Below, piece after piece: positions 24,053 to 32,730 of a stretch of DNA of 64,000 bases. Position 1 is the first letter of the stretch, and every line of letters starts with the position of its first letter. The notes under the pieces were generated by a model that searched no databases, was not told the origin of the DNA, and saw only the letters and a program-made list of their open reading frames with translations. The stretch lies in contig CAVXTL010000017.1 of NCBI GenBank assembly GCA_963764665.1, forward strand, positions 62,001-126,000. The letters run 5' to 3'. This DNA is from JACVRW01 sp963764665 (GTDB taxonomy: Bacteria > Actinomycetota > Thermoleophilia > Solirubrobacterales > Thermoleophilaceae). A program made the position numbers and the translations under genes.

Positions 24053-24960
24053 CCGGGGCGGGCGCGCAGAACACCCGCCCGCTCACCGATCTTCGCCGTG
24101 CCGACGAGCCGCTGTTCGGCGGCAAGAGCGCGTCGCTCGGTGAGCTGCTCGGCGCGGGGGTGCCGGTGCCCGCGGGGTTCGCGGTGGCCAGCGCGGCCGA
24201 TTCCCCGGAGCTGCTGGCCGAGATCGCGGCCGCATACGAAGCGCTGGGGGACGACCCGGCGGTGGCGGTACGCTCCAGCGCCATCGGCGAGGACAGCGCC
24301 GACGCCACCTTCGCCGGCCAGCACGACACCTATCTGTGGGTCCGCGGCGCCGAGGCCGTCTGTGCCGCGGTGCGCGACTGCTGGGCGAGCCTCGAGAACC
24401 CCGAGGCGGTGGCCTACCGGGAGCGCGTGGGGGCCGACGGGCCGCCCGCCATGGGCGTGACGGTCCAGCTGATGGTCGACGCGCTCGTGTCCGGCGTGAT
24501 GTTCACCTGCAACCCGGTGAGCGGGGACCCGAGCACGGTCGCGGTCAACGCCAGCTGGGGGCTCGGCAGCGCGGTGGTGGCCGGCGAGGTCACGCCCGAC
24601 GAGTACCGGGTCAACAAGGTCACCGGCGAGGTCACCGTGCGCACGATCGGGCCGAAGGAGGTCGAGGACGTGCCGCATCCCGACGGCGCCGGCACCACCC
24701 GCCTCGACGTGCCCGCCGAGCGGCGCGAGGCCGCCTGCCTCGACGACGCTGCGCTGGCCTCGCTCGTGGACGCGGGCAAGCGGATCGAGCGCCACTTCGG
24801 CTCGCACCAGGACATCGAGTGGGCGCTCGCGCGCGACGGCGGCGAGCTGTTCGTGCTCCAGTCGCGCCCGGTCACGGTGCGGCCGCAGACGGAGACCCCG
24901 GCCCCGCAGTCGGCGCTGTCGCTCGTGATGAAGACCTTCGGCGCGGGCAGGGACACCTGA
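24049..24960 (+). CDS. PEP-synthase N-terminal-like ATP-grasp protein (phenylphosphate synthase beta / dikinase partner)
   Basis: A 303-residue ATP-grasp domain equivalent to the N-terminal part of PEP synthase or pyruvate phosphate dikinase. Visible motifs are FGGKSASLGELLGAGVPVP, VRSSAIGEDS with ATFAGQHDTYL, the MVDALVSGVMFTCNP segment, and the closing DIEWALARDG then LFVLQSRPVT. It lacks its own phosphohistidine domain, which lies in the preceding gene; together they make a complete two-step kinase. The GTG at 24049 overlaps the upstream stop as GTGA. The split arrangement is found in phenylphosphate synthase and in the aryl-ketone dikinases of the Hpe and Acv pathways. The chain uses ATP to charge the partner's histidine. 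Confidence 0.85.
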   Translation: MTGAGAQNTRPLTDLRRADEPLFGGKSASLGELLGAGVPVPAGFAVASAADSPELLAEIAAAYEALGDDPAVAVRSSAIGEDSADATFAGQHDTYLWVRGAEAVCAAVRDCWASLENPEAVAYRERVGADGPPAMGVTVQLMVDALVSGVMFTCNPVSGDPSTVAVNASWGLGSAVVAGEVTPDEYRVNKVTGEVTVRTIGPKEVEDVPHPDGAGTTRLDVPAERREAACLDDAALASLVDAGKRIERHFGSHQDIEWALARDGGELFVLQSRPVTVRPQTETPAPQSALSLVMKTFGAGRDT

Positions 24961-25373
24961 TGGCGCTCACGGAGGCCGACGTGCGCGAGATCCTGCGGCT
25001 GATCGACGAGTCCGAGCTCGACGAGCTGCGCATCGAGACGGACGAGTTCAAGCTGCACGTGGTGCGGGGCGGGGCGGCCGCGGAGGTGACTTCCGAGGAG
25101 CCGGCCGCGCCGGCCGCGCGGCCGTCCGGAGGGCCTTCCAAGACCATCGACGCCCCGATGCCGGGCACCTTCTACCGCGCCGAGGGACCCGGCCGGGCGC
25201 CGTTCGTGGACATCGGCGCCCGCGTGGAGCCGAACACCGTGGTCTGCATCATCGAGATCATGAAGATGATGAACTCGGTGCCCGCGGGGGTGTCGGGCAC
25301 CATCGTCGAGATCTGCGTCGACGACGCCCAGCTGGTTGGGGACGGCGAGGCGCTGTTCAGGGTGGAGACGTGA
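24960..25373 (+). CDS. Biotin carboxyl carrier protein
   Basis: A 137-residue biotin carrier. The N-terminal 35 residues (TEADVREILRLIDESELDEL) resemble the AccB N-terminal helix pair, a Pro/Ala-rich linker follows, and the C-terminal biotinyl domain carries the acceptor lysine, Lys102, in EIMKMMN. The usual motif is EAMKM, so the residue before Met is Ile here. The domain closes with VGDGEALFRVE. The ATG overlaps the ATP-grasp stop by one base. It should carry carboxyl groups from a biotin carboxylase to the carboxyltransferase encoded next. No biotin carboxylase gene is seen in the window, so that subunit must come from elsewhere. Confidence 0.92.
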   Translation: MALTEADVREILRLIDESELDELRIETDEFKLHVVRGGAAAEVTSEEPAAPAARPSGGPSKTIDAPMPGTFYRAEGPGRAPFVDIGARVEPNTVVCIIEIMKMMNSVPAGVSGTIVEICVDDAQLVGDGEALFRVET

Positions 25374-25376
25374 GCC

Positions 25377-26843
25377 GTGGGTGAAACGGTCGAGATCGTC
25401 GATACCACCACCCGCGACGGCAACCAGAGCCTCTGGGGCGCCACCGGCCTCACCACGCCCGACGTGACGGCGATCGCCCCGGTGATGGACCGCGTGGGCT
25501 TCCGGGCGCTCGACTTCACCTCGAGCACGCACATGGCGGTGTCGGTGCGCTTCCACCGCGAGGACCCGTGGGAGCGGATCCGGCTGGTCAGCGCCGCGAT
25601 GCCGGACACGCCGCTCAACTTCATCACCACCGGCATGCGCTTCATCTCGTGGGTGCCCGCGGGCGAGGACGTGATCCGGCTGTCGTTCCGGCTCGTGGCC
25701 CGCAACGGGATCCGCCGCGTGCAGATCGCCGAGCCCTCGAACGATCCCGACTCGCTGATCCGGCTGGCGCGGATGGCGCGCGAGGAGGGGATCGAGGAGG
25801 TGGTGGTGGGGCTCACCTACTCGATCAGCCCCGCCCACACGCACGACTACTACGCCGAGCGCGCCGCGGCGGTGGCGGCCTCGGCCGACATCGACCGCCT
25901 GTACCTCAAGGACCCGGGCGGCCTCCTCACCGTCGACGCGGTGCGCGAGCTGGCGCCCAAGTTCGTCGCGGCGTTCGCGCCGCGGCCGGTGGAGCTGCAC
26001 AGCCACTGCACGATCGGGCTCGGGCCGATGGCGTACATGGAGGGGCTCCGCGCAGGCGTCCGGACGCTGCACACGGCCGTGGAGCCGGTGGCCAACGGCA
26101 CCTCCAACCCGCCGGCCGAGACCACGCTCGCCAACCTGGAGGCCGAGGGGTTCTCGCACGATCTCGACCTCGAGGCGCTGGCGGCGGTGTCCGAGCACTT
26201 CCGGGCGCTCGCGCTCGACCGCGGGCTGCCGCTGGGCGCCCCGGCCGGGTACGACGCCGCCTACTACCGCCACCAGATGCCGGGCGGCATGGTCACCACC
26301 ACGCGCCGGCAGCTCGAGGAGATGGGCCGGGCCGACCTGTTCGACGCCGCCGTCGAGGAGGTCACGCGCGTGCGCGCGGAGATGGGCTACCCGATCATGG
26401 TCACGCCGGTGTCGCAGTTCGTGGTCACGCAGGCGGTGGCCAACGTGCTGTCGGGCAAGCGCTGGTCGAGCGTGTCGGACGAGACGGTGCGCTACTTCCT
26501 CGGCCACTTCTACGAGCCCGCCGCGCCGGTGGACCCCGAGGTGGCCGACAGGGTGCTCTCGCTCCCGCGCGCCGCAGAGCTGCGCGACCTGGAGCCGATC
26601 AGCCTGGAGGGCGCGCGCTCGCGCTTCGGGGAGCGCATCTCCGAGGAGGAGCTGCTGCTGCGGCTGACGATGCCGGCCGAGCAGGTGGACGCGATGGTCA
26701 GCGGCTCGGACCCGGCGCCGCCGCTGGCGCGGCCCGGCCGCGATCCGCTGGTGCGGCTGCTGGCCGAGCTGGCCAAGCGCGACGTGGGCTACGTCCGCGT
26801 CGAGAAGGGCGACGACCTGGTGGTGTGGCGCCGTGCGGCTTGA
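25377..26843 (+). CDS. Biotin-dependent carboxyltransferase (pyruvate carboxylase/oxaloacetate decarboxylase alpha type)
   Basis: A 488-residue carboxyltransferase of the HMGL-like TIM-barrel class. It starts VEIVDTTTRDGNQSLW, a variant of the usual DTTLRDGHQSL. The carbamylated-lysine region is YLKDPGGLLT with Lys178, and the metal pair is ELHSHCT (His208, His210). The C-terminal half contains GGMVTTTRRQL and MVTPVSQFVVTQAV. It lacks a fused biotinyl domain, so it uses the separate carrier encoded just upstream. In a cluster with a phenol-type dikinase it may carboxylate the methyl of a phosphorylated aryl ketone, as proposed for Hpe and Acv systems; pyruvate is the alternative acceptor. The GTG start lies three bases after the carrier stop. 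Confidence 0.85.
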   Translation: MGETVEIVDTTTRDGNQSLWGATGLTTPDVTAIAPVMDRVGFRALDFTSSTHMAVSVRFHREDPWERIRLVSAAMPDTPLNFITTGMRFISWVPAGEDVIRLSFRLVARNGIRRVQIAEPSNDPDSLIRLARMAREEGIEEVVVGLTYSISPAHTHDYYAERAAAVAASADIDRLYLKDPGGLLTVDAVRELAPKFVAAFAPRPVELHSHCTIGLGPMAYMEGLRAGVRTLHTAVEPVANGTSNPPAETTLANLEAEGFSHDLDLEALAAVSEHFRALALDRGLPLGAPAGYDAAYYRHQMPGGMVTTTRRQLEEMGRADLFDAAVEEVTRVRAEMGYPIMVTPVSQFVVTQAVANVLSGKRWSSVSDETVRYFLGHFYEPAAPVDPEVADRVLSLPRAAELRDLEPISLEGARSRFGERISEEELLLRLTMPAEQVDAMVSGSDPAPPLARPGRDPLVRLLAELAKRDVGYVRVEKGDDLVVWRRAA

Positions 26844-27637
26844 CGACGTGCGCGGGTTCGTGTTCGACGTGGACGGCTCGCTCGTGCACCGCGGCCCGGA
26901 CTTCCGGGCGGAGCCGCTGCCCGGCGCCGTCAAGGTGCTGGAGGCGATTCGCGCATCAGGCCGGCCGCTCGTGCTGTTCACCAACGGCAGCCACATGGGA
27001 CCGGAGGGGTTCGCCGAGGGCCTGACGCGCGACGGGCTGCCGGTGAGCGCCCGGGAGCTGCTCACGCCGGTGTGCAGCGCCCTCTCGTACCTCCGGCGCC
27101 GGCACGCCGGCGAGCGCGTGATGGTGTTCGGCTCCGAGGCCACGCGCGAGCGGATGGCCGCGCGCGGGTGTCCCGTTGACGGAGGGCGACGACGCGCAGG
27201 TGATCTTCGTCGCGCACGTCGAGCAGGTGGACCTCGACGCGATGGAGGCGGCGGCCCGCGCGGTGATGCTCGGCGCGCGCCTGCTCACGGCCAACTACCT
27301 GCGCGGCTTCTGGGGCTCGAACGGCGTGATCTTCAGCCGCGGTGCGATGGTCACGGCCGGGATCTCGAAGGTCACCGGCGCGCGACCGGTGGTGGTGGGC
27401 AAGCCGTCGCGCATCGCGGTCGACGAGGTCAGCTCCCGGCTGGGCGCGCCGTCGGAGAAGCTCCTGGTGGTGGGCGACGACATCAACATGGACATCGCCC
27501 TCGGCCACCTGGGCGGCTCGCGCACGATCCTGGTGCGGAGCGGGATGAGCGGCTCGGTGGACATCGCGGGGGTGCCCGAGCGCCAGCGACCGGACGAGAT
27601 CGTGGACGGGGTGGAGGAGCTGCTGCCGTGGCTGTGA
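26833..27637 (+). pseudogene. HAD-superfamily phosphatase, NagD-like (frameshifted, probable sequence error)
   Basis: Joining two frames gives a ~267-residue HAD hydrolase of the NagD/class IIA type. The first frame holds the nucleophile motif GFVFDVDGSLVHRG, although the usual DxDG-T has Ser here, and motif II VLFTNGSHMG. The second frame holds the cap domain and motifs III/IV (VVVGKPSRIA, then LLVVGDDINMDIA). The break is cured by removing one G from the GGG at 27166-27168, which yields RGVPLTEGDDAQ. The gene overlaps the carboxyltransferase by 11 bases. As last gene of the module it is a candidate for removing the phosphate put on by the split dikinase. That role is inferred from position and family. 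Confidence 0.82.
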
Positions 27638-27642
27638 GGCGC

Positions 27643-28345
27643 TCAGGCGACCAGCCGGGCCGGCGTGAGGCCGGAGAGGCGCACGCACTCGCGCGTGAGG
27701 TGGGCCTGGTCGGCGTAGCCGAGGTCGGCGGCGGTGCGCGCCAGGTCGCCGTCGCCGTTGCGTGCGCGTGCGAGGAACCGCTGGAAGCGCAGCACGCGGT
27801 CGAGCGTCTTGGGGCCGTAGCCCACCGCGCCGTTGAACCGCCGCAGCAGCTGGCGCTCGCTGGTGCCGAGGGCGTCGCTCAGCTCGCCGATCCTCGTCCC
27901 CGGACGCCCAAGCCGGCTGACGGCAGCGAGCACGAGCGAGTCGGGCTCGGCTATGCGCCTCTGGACGGCCGCCTCCAGGAGCGCGCGGCGCGCGTCAGCG
28001 CTCGGCGCCTCGCCCAGCCGCTCGGCCGGCTCGGCGCCCCAGATCTCCTCGACCGGCACGCGGGCGTCGCGCAGCTCGCTGGCCGGAAGGCCGAGCACCT
28101 GTCCCGCGATGCCCGTGCGGAAGCGCAGGCCGACGATGGTCTCGCCGGGGTCCACCGGGCTGAGGAACGCGCGGCTGTCGGGGCCGGCCACGAAGAGGTC
28201 GCCGCCGCGCCAGACCAGGTCCACGCAGCCGTCGGGCAGCACGCGTGCGGCACCCGGGGCGCTCGGTCGGCACGATCGCGCGCTCCCAGGTGCAGGTCAC
28301 GAAGTCCGCCAAGCGCCTGCTCGGGCCGAACTCGCGATAGGCCAT
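27643..28345 (-). pseudogene. AraC-family transcriptional regulator (frameshifted, probable sequence error)
   Basis: Two frames combine to a regulator of about 233 residues. The start MAYREFGPSRRLADFVTCTW and the next block, LPDGCVDLVWRGGDLFVAG, form the N-terminal ligand-type domain found in a group of AraC proteins. The C-terminal half is the double helix-turn-helix DNA-binding domain, with IGELSDALGTSERQLLRRF and the AADLGYADQAHLTREC motif. Removing one base in the CCCGGGG run at 28252-28259 restores the frame. It is divergent from a small VOC gene (89 bases between starts), the usual layout for a regulator and its target. It converges with the HAD gene five bases away. Confidence 0.82.
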
Positions 28346-28434
28346 GCCCGGAGGCTACCCAGTGTCCGAAAAGTTCAAGAGCGAGGCCGATTTCGCGGGT
28401 TACGGTGCTCCTTCCATCGACGAAGGAGGCGGGT

Positions 28435-28863
28435 ATGGAGCAGCGGCTCAGCCTGATCACGCTGGGTGTGAACGACGTCGGGCGTGCGCGGACGTTCTAC
28501 GAGGCGCTCGGCTGGCAGATGGACGGCGGAGTGGACAACGAGACCGACCACGTGGCGTTCTTCCAGGCGGGAGGGATGATCGTGGCGCTCTGGGACCGCG
28601 AGAAGCTCGCCGAGGACAGCACGGTGACCGACGGCGGCGGCTGGGGCGGGATGACCCTGGCGTACAACGTCAACTCCCCCGGCCAGGTGGACGCGGTGAT
28701 CGAGGAGGCGCGCGCGGCGGGAGCCACGATCGGCCGGCCCGGCGCGGAGACGTTCTGGGGCGGCTACTCGGGCGTCTTCATCGACCCGGACGGGCACCCT
28801 TGGGAGGTCGCGCACAACCCGCACTGGACCGTGCACGAGGACGGCAGGACCACGCTCTCCTGA
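28435..28863 (+). CDS. VOC-family protein (glyoxalase-like)
   Basis: A 142-residue VOC-fold protein. It begins MEQRLSLITLGVNDVGRART and has FYEALGWQMDGG, a middle MTLAYNVNSPGQVDAVIEEA and the closing FIDPDGHPWEVAHNP, which supplies the usual acidic metal ligand region. This sub-type, with WDREKLAEDS and a GGGWGGMTLAYN loop, is common next to AraC regulators in actinobacteria and is annotated only as glyoxalase-like. The ATG at 28435 has AAGGAGG upstream. The neighbouring divergent AraC gene probably controls it. Substrate unknown. Confidence 0.85.
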   Translation: MEQRLSLITLGVNDVGRARTFYEALGWQMDGGVDNETDHVAFFQAGGMIVALWDREKLAEDSTVTDGGGWGGMTLAYNVNSPGQVDAVIEEARAAGATIGRPGAETFWGGYSGVFIDPDGHPWEVAHNPHWTVHEDGRTTLS

Positions 28864-28873
28864 GGCGACGCCC

Positions 28874-30821
28874 GTGAGCGAGGTCCTCTGGACCCCGCCG
28901 GCAGACGTTCGCCAGACCACGCAGGTGGGCCGCTTCCTCGACCACGTGCGCGACACGCGCGGGAATGAGCTCTCGGACTACGACGAGCTGTTCGCGTGGT
29001 CGGTGTCGGACCTCGAGGGGTTCTGGGGGTCTTTGTGGGACTTCTTCGGGGTGCGGGCCTCGACGCCGTACGAGCGCGTCCTCGGCGCGCGCGAGATGCC
29101 CGGCGCGGAGTGGTTCACCGGCGCGCGGCTCAACTACGCGGAGCACATGCTGGGGCGCGAGGAGGACCTCGGGTCCGTGGCGGTCAAGGCGATCTCGCAG
29201 ACCCGCGAGCCGTTCGAGCTGACCTTCGGCGACCTGCGCGAGCAGGTGGCGGCGGCGCGGGCGGGGCTGCAGCGGCTGGGGGTGGGGGAGGGCGACCGCG
29301 TGGTGGCCTACCTGCCGAACATCCCGGAGACGCTGATCGCGTTCCTGGCGGCGGCGAGCCTCGGGGCGGTGTGGGCCACCTGCGCGACCGAGTTCGGGCC
29401 GCGCGCGGTGATCGACCGCTTCGCGATGCTGGAGCCGAAGGTGCTGCTTGCGATCGCCGGGTACCGCTATGGGGACAAGCGCGTGGACAGGCGCGCCGAG
29501 GTGGCCGAGATCCGCGCGGCGCTGCCGGGGTTGGAGCACGTGGTGCACGTGCCGTATGCGGGTGGGGCAGACGACTCGCTGCCGGACTCGGTCTCGTGGT
29601 CGTCGCGTGGTCGCCGAACCGGGTCCGCTCGAGTTCGAGCAGGTGTCGTTCGACCACCCGCTCTACGTGCTCTTCTCCTCCGGGACCACGGGGCTGCCCA
29701 AGGCGATCGTGCATCGCCACGGCGGGATCCTGGTGGAGCACTTCAAGAACCACGGGCTGAGCTGGGACATCCAGGCCGGCGACCGGCTGATGTGGTTCAC
29801 CACGACCGCGTGGATGATGTGGAACGCGCTGGTGTCGACGCTGCTGCTGCGGGCGTCGATCGTGATGCTGGACGGGAATCCGCTCTATCCCGACATGTCC
29901 GCCCAGTGGCGGCTGGCGGAGGAGACCCAGCCGACGATCATGGGCGCCGGGCCGGCGCTGCTGATGGGCTGCCGGAAGGCGGGGCTGGATGTCGGGAGCG
30001 ACTTCGACCTGTCCTCCTTGAGGCAGCTCTGCGCCGCCGGGTCGCCACTGCCGGCGGAGGGGTTCGACTGGGTGTACGAGCAGCTGGGGTCCGACGTGCT
30101 GCTGAACGTGGGGAGCGGCGGGACGGACGTGTGCTGCGGCGTGGTGCAGGGGGGACCGCTGCAGCCGGTGTACCGCGGGGAGATCTCTGGACGCTGCCTG
30201 GCGGTGGACTCGGCGGCCTTCGATCCCGAGGGGCGCGAGGTGGTCGGCGAGCTGGGCGAGCTGGTGATCCGGGCGCCCATGCCGTCGATGCCGGTGCGCT
30301 TCTGGGGCGACGACGACGGCGAGCGCTACCGCTCGACCTACTTCGACGAGTACCCCGGCATCTGGCGCTTCGGCGACTGGATTCTCTTTACGGAGCGCGG
30401 AAGCTGTGTGGTCACGGGCCGCTCGGACGCGACGCTGAACCGTGGCGGAGTGCGGCTCGGGACGGGCGAGTTCTACGCGGTGGTGGAGAACCTGAGCTCG
30501 GTGCTCGACTCCCTGGTGGTGCACCTGGAGGACCCGGAGGGCGGCCCCGGCGAGCTGATCCTGTTCGTGCAGTTGGCGGACGGCTTCGCGCTGGACGACG
30601 AGCTGCGTTCCTCGATCGGCCGCGCTCTGCGCTCGGCACTCTCACCCCGCCACGTGCCGGACAGGATCGAGGCCGTCCCGTCGATCCCCCGGACGATGAC
30701 CGGGAAGAAGCTGGAGCTGCCCGTCAAGCGGATCCTGCTGGGCGACTCTCCAGAGAAGGTGGCGAGCCGCGATGCGCTGGCGGATCCGGGGGCGATTGAT
30801 GCGTTCGTGGAATTCGCCTAA
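28874..30821 (+). pseudogene. aacS: Acetoacetyl-CoA synthetase (frameshifted, probable sequence error)
   Basis: Two frames together give ~648 residues, the expected length of acetoacetate-CoA ligase. The first frame covers MSEVLWTPPADVRQ to about DSVSWSS; the second continues VAEPGPLEFEQV to AIDAFVEFA. The AMP-binding motif LFSSGTTGLPKAIVHRHGG, the acetoacetyl-CoA-specific LSWDIQAGDRLMWFTTTAW, and the C-terminal GRSDATLNRGGVRLGTGEF and MTGKKLELPVKRIL with its catalytic lysine are all present. One extra base between 29600 and 29612 accounts for the break. The enzyme activates acetoacetate with ATP and CoA. In this setting a related beta-keto acid could also be the substrate. GTG start, 10 bases after the VOC stop. 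Confidence 0.85.
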
Positions 30822-31108
30822 GGCGGCGGACTCAACTGGAAGAACTCCACGACCGCATCGAACCATCTACGCCAGCCACCGCCCGCGCACACGAGAAGGA
30901 AGAAACCTCCGACCAGGATCCAGACGACACCCAGGAGCTCGCGTCCGCCCAAGAACTCGGTCAGGCCCCATGCCCACAGCGCGAGCCCGGCGAGCCCGGT
31001 GATCACCGTCCAGGGCAGCCGTCCGAAGAGGCGAAGGAGCGCGCTGCTGCGACGGTCCGGGACGCGGCGCCCGGACGCCTCATCCCAATGCCAGGTGAAG
31101 CAGCTCAG
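30818..31108 (-). CDS. Small hypothetical membrane protein, start uncertain
   Basis: A frame of about 97 codons with two strongly hydrophobic, Trp-rich segments (VITGLAGLALWAWGLTEF and LLGVVWILVGGFFLLVC), separated by a short charged loop and followed by GWRRWFDAVVEF. No ATG is available; a CTG at 31108 or a GTG inside the upstream gene are the options, so the start is doubtful. The stop overlaps the convergent acetoacetyl-CoA synthetase stop. It has no recognised domain. The hydrophobic pattern and the lack of any other gene in this 300-base stretch favour a real small membrane protein, but it may be spurious. Confidence 0.4.
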   Translation of the reverse strand: MSCFTWHWDEASGRRVPDRRSSALLRLFGRLPWTVITGLAGLALWAWGLTEFLGGRELLGVVWILVGGFFLLVCAGGGWRRWFDAVVEFFQLSPPP

Positions 31109-31119
31109 CCTAGGGTCGC

Positions 31120-31386
31120 CTAGCTGCCGGTGCGCTCGCGGTGCTGGCACCCCGCCCAGCAGCAGGGCCTGCGCTGGCCCTCCTCCAGCTCCTCCTGGGT
31201 CCGGCGAATGCGGCGTTCTCGGGTCGTCTGCTGCTTGGCATCCTCGACCCAGCAGATGAACTCGTTGCGCGCCAGGGGCGTGATGTCCTTCCACGCATCG
31301 AGCGCCACGCTGTTACCGATCAGCGCCCCGCGCAGGTCCGTGGGTAGCTTGTGCACCACCCCACCAGGCACTCGCTGGCTGCTCAC
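31120..31386 (-). CDS. YdeI/OmpD-associated-family protein (short form)
   Basis: An 88-residue protein matching the C-terminal domain of the YdeI/OmpD-associated family. The diagnostic run begins HKLPTDLRGALIGNSVALDA, continues with ARNEFICWVEDAK and then TRERRIRRTQEELEEG, and ends RRPCCWAGCQHRE. The family is associated with resistance to cationic peptides or bacteriocin protection in some species, but the mechanism is unknown. The GTG at 31386 overlaps the upstream stop as GTGA. A longer open frame upstream is only the shadow of the glycosidase gene. It lies in a tight minus-strand run with the phosphodiester glycosidase. Confidence 0.8.
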   Translation of the reverse strand: MSSQRVPGGVVHKLPTDLRGALIGNSVALDAWKDITPLARNEFICWVEDAKQQTTRERRIRRTQEELEEGQRRPCCWAGCQHRERTGS

Positions 31387-32150
31387 AGGGCAACGGTATC
31401 GGGCGCCGCAGCGCGGTCGAACACCAGCGCCGTCACGATCGGCCGCGACTCGGGCGCCGGCTGGTTCCAGTTCGAGTAGGGGCGATTGAGCAGGTGCCCC
31501 CGGTGCACCAGCGTCGCGGAGCCGCCTCCGTCCAGGTTGATCGCCTGCTCGGCGCCGAAGGAGATCATCAGCCGGGCCAGCTCGCCGAGCGTGAGCCCGC
31601 CGTCCACGCCCGACCGGCGTCCGTCGCAGCACACCGCCAGTAGCTCGGACTCGCTCAGCCCGAGCGCGCAGCGCGGGTGCCTGCCGACCGTGATGTCCGA
31701 GTCGAACTGCTCGGCGTCGTCGGAGAAGCCCTCTCGGTCCTCGCCGTCGATCAGCGACCGGCCGTCCGACACCAGCATCGGCCCGGCCTGCACCAGGTCA
31801 CCCCCCGGTTGGTCGGGGAGCTCCTTCCTGGCGGCCAGTCGCACGGTCCCGTCGACGTGCACGCAGGCGCGCTCGGGACCCCATCGCCCCTCGATCCGCT
31901 CGTGGGCGACGACCTCGCCGGCCAGTCGCACCTCGCCCAACGGCCGCCACGGATCGCGCACGAAGAAGCCCGCGATCATCGCCTCCGGATGCTCGTGCTC
32001 CACGCACCAGTGATCGAGGCGGCTCGGCTCGGGGAAATGCAGCACGCTCACCGACGTGTCGGCGAGCGGGTGTCTGACAAGGTAGACGGTGGTCTCGGCC
32101 CCGTCGCTGAGGCCGATCCGCGCGAGCTCGTAGCCGATGTCGTCGGGCAC
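31383..32150 (-). CDS. Phosphodiester glycosidase family protein (NAGPA/DUF2233-like)
   Basis: A 255-residue protein of the phosphodiester glycosidase family, which hydrolyses glycosyl phosphodiesters such as the uncovering-enzyme substrate or exopolysaccharide links. The key segment is LGELARLMISFGAEQAINLD followed by GGGSATLV, and VQAGPMLVSDGRSL lies upstream; both are family landmarks. No signal peptide is visible, which is unusual for a polysaccharide-acting protein. The gene overlaps the YdeI-like gene by four bases and is 13 bases from the VOC gene upstream. Its true substrate is not evident here. Confidence 0.82.
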   Translation of the reverse strand: MPDDIGYELARIGLSDGAETTVYLVRHPLADTSVSVLHFPEPSRLDHWCVEHEHPEAMIAGFFVRDPWRPLGEVRLAGEVVAHERIEGRWGPERACVHVDGTVRLAARKELPDQPGGDLVQAGPMLVSDGRSLIDGEDREGFSDDAEQFDSDITVGRHPRCALGLSESELLAVCCDGRRSGVDGGLTLGELARLMISFGAEQAINLDGGGSATLVHRGHLLNRPYSNWNQPAPESRPIVTALVFDRAAAPDTVAL

Positions 32151-32163
32151 GTGGGACCCTGGC

Positions 32164-32730
32164 TCAGGCGCTCTCGTTCACCAGCCCGCTGAAGAACTCC
32201 ACGTCGTCGGCCTGAAGCTGGCAGACCTCGAGCCAATGCCCCAGCAGCGCTCGCGTGTCCACGTACCCTGCCCGCACCCGGTCCGGGATCAGCACCGTGT
32301 AGTCGACCTGCAGCCCATGCTGCGCCAACAGCGCGCCGAGCGACTCCCACGCCTCGTCGCCCAGCGGCATGAACGTGGCCAGGTGGTGAAGCCGAAGTTC
32401 GGCTGACCCGTCGGAGGGGAGGAACTCGCGGTAGAAGTCCACCTCGCCGGCCACCGGCTCGATCAGCTCCACGATCGGGCCGCCGCGGGCGCCCATCGCG
32501 ATCCGGGCCTTCCATTCGGCCGGCTCGTCGCCGCGCAGGAACGTCGCGCCCTCGGTGGGCACCTCCACGCAGTGCTCGATCCCGAAGCGGTCGCGCAGCT
32601 GCTCCATTCCGCGGTCGAGGTCCGTGGTCACGTACGCGACCTGCCAGATGTTCGCGAACAGGTCGCCCAGCTCTTCGATCGCGCGCGGCTCGGAGAACAG
32701 GCCCGAGGCCGGGCGGACCGTTCCGGTCAC
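32164..32730 (-). CDS. VOC-family protein
   Basis: A 188-residue VOC protein. IWQVAYVTTDLDRGMEQLRD is the opening strand-helix, RIAMGARGGPIVELIEPVAG the end of the first module with its Glu ligand, and LRLHHLATFMPLGDEAWESL the start of the second with the His ligand. The order fits a two-module glyoxalase-like fold. GTG start at 32730 overlapping the hydrolase stop as GTGA, so it is coupled to the alpha/beta hydrolase. Co-occurrence with a hydrolase suggests a small catabolic unit, but the reaction is unknown. Confidence 0.8.
   Translation of the reverse strand: MTGTVRPASGLFSEPRAIEELGDLFANIWQVAYVTTDLDRGMEQLRDRFGIEHCVEVPTEGATFLRGDEPAEWKARIAMGARGGPIVELIEPVAGEVDFYREFLPSDGSAELRLHHLATFMPLGDEAWESLGALLAQHGLQVDYTVLIPDRVRAGYVDTRALLGHWLEVCQLQADDVEFFSGLVNESA

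Noticed and set aside
27121..30821. Programmed ribosomal frameshifting as the cause of broken frames
   Set aside because: The sites share no slippery heptamer plus structure, occur in unrelated genes, and all need removal of one base. A systematic sequence error explains them better.
30818..31294. The long 158-codon version of the small membrane protein
   Set aside because: Its first 60 codons lie inside the YdeI-like gene in another frame and have no coding character; only the hydrophobic C-terminal part is plausible.
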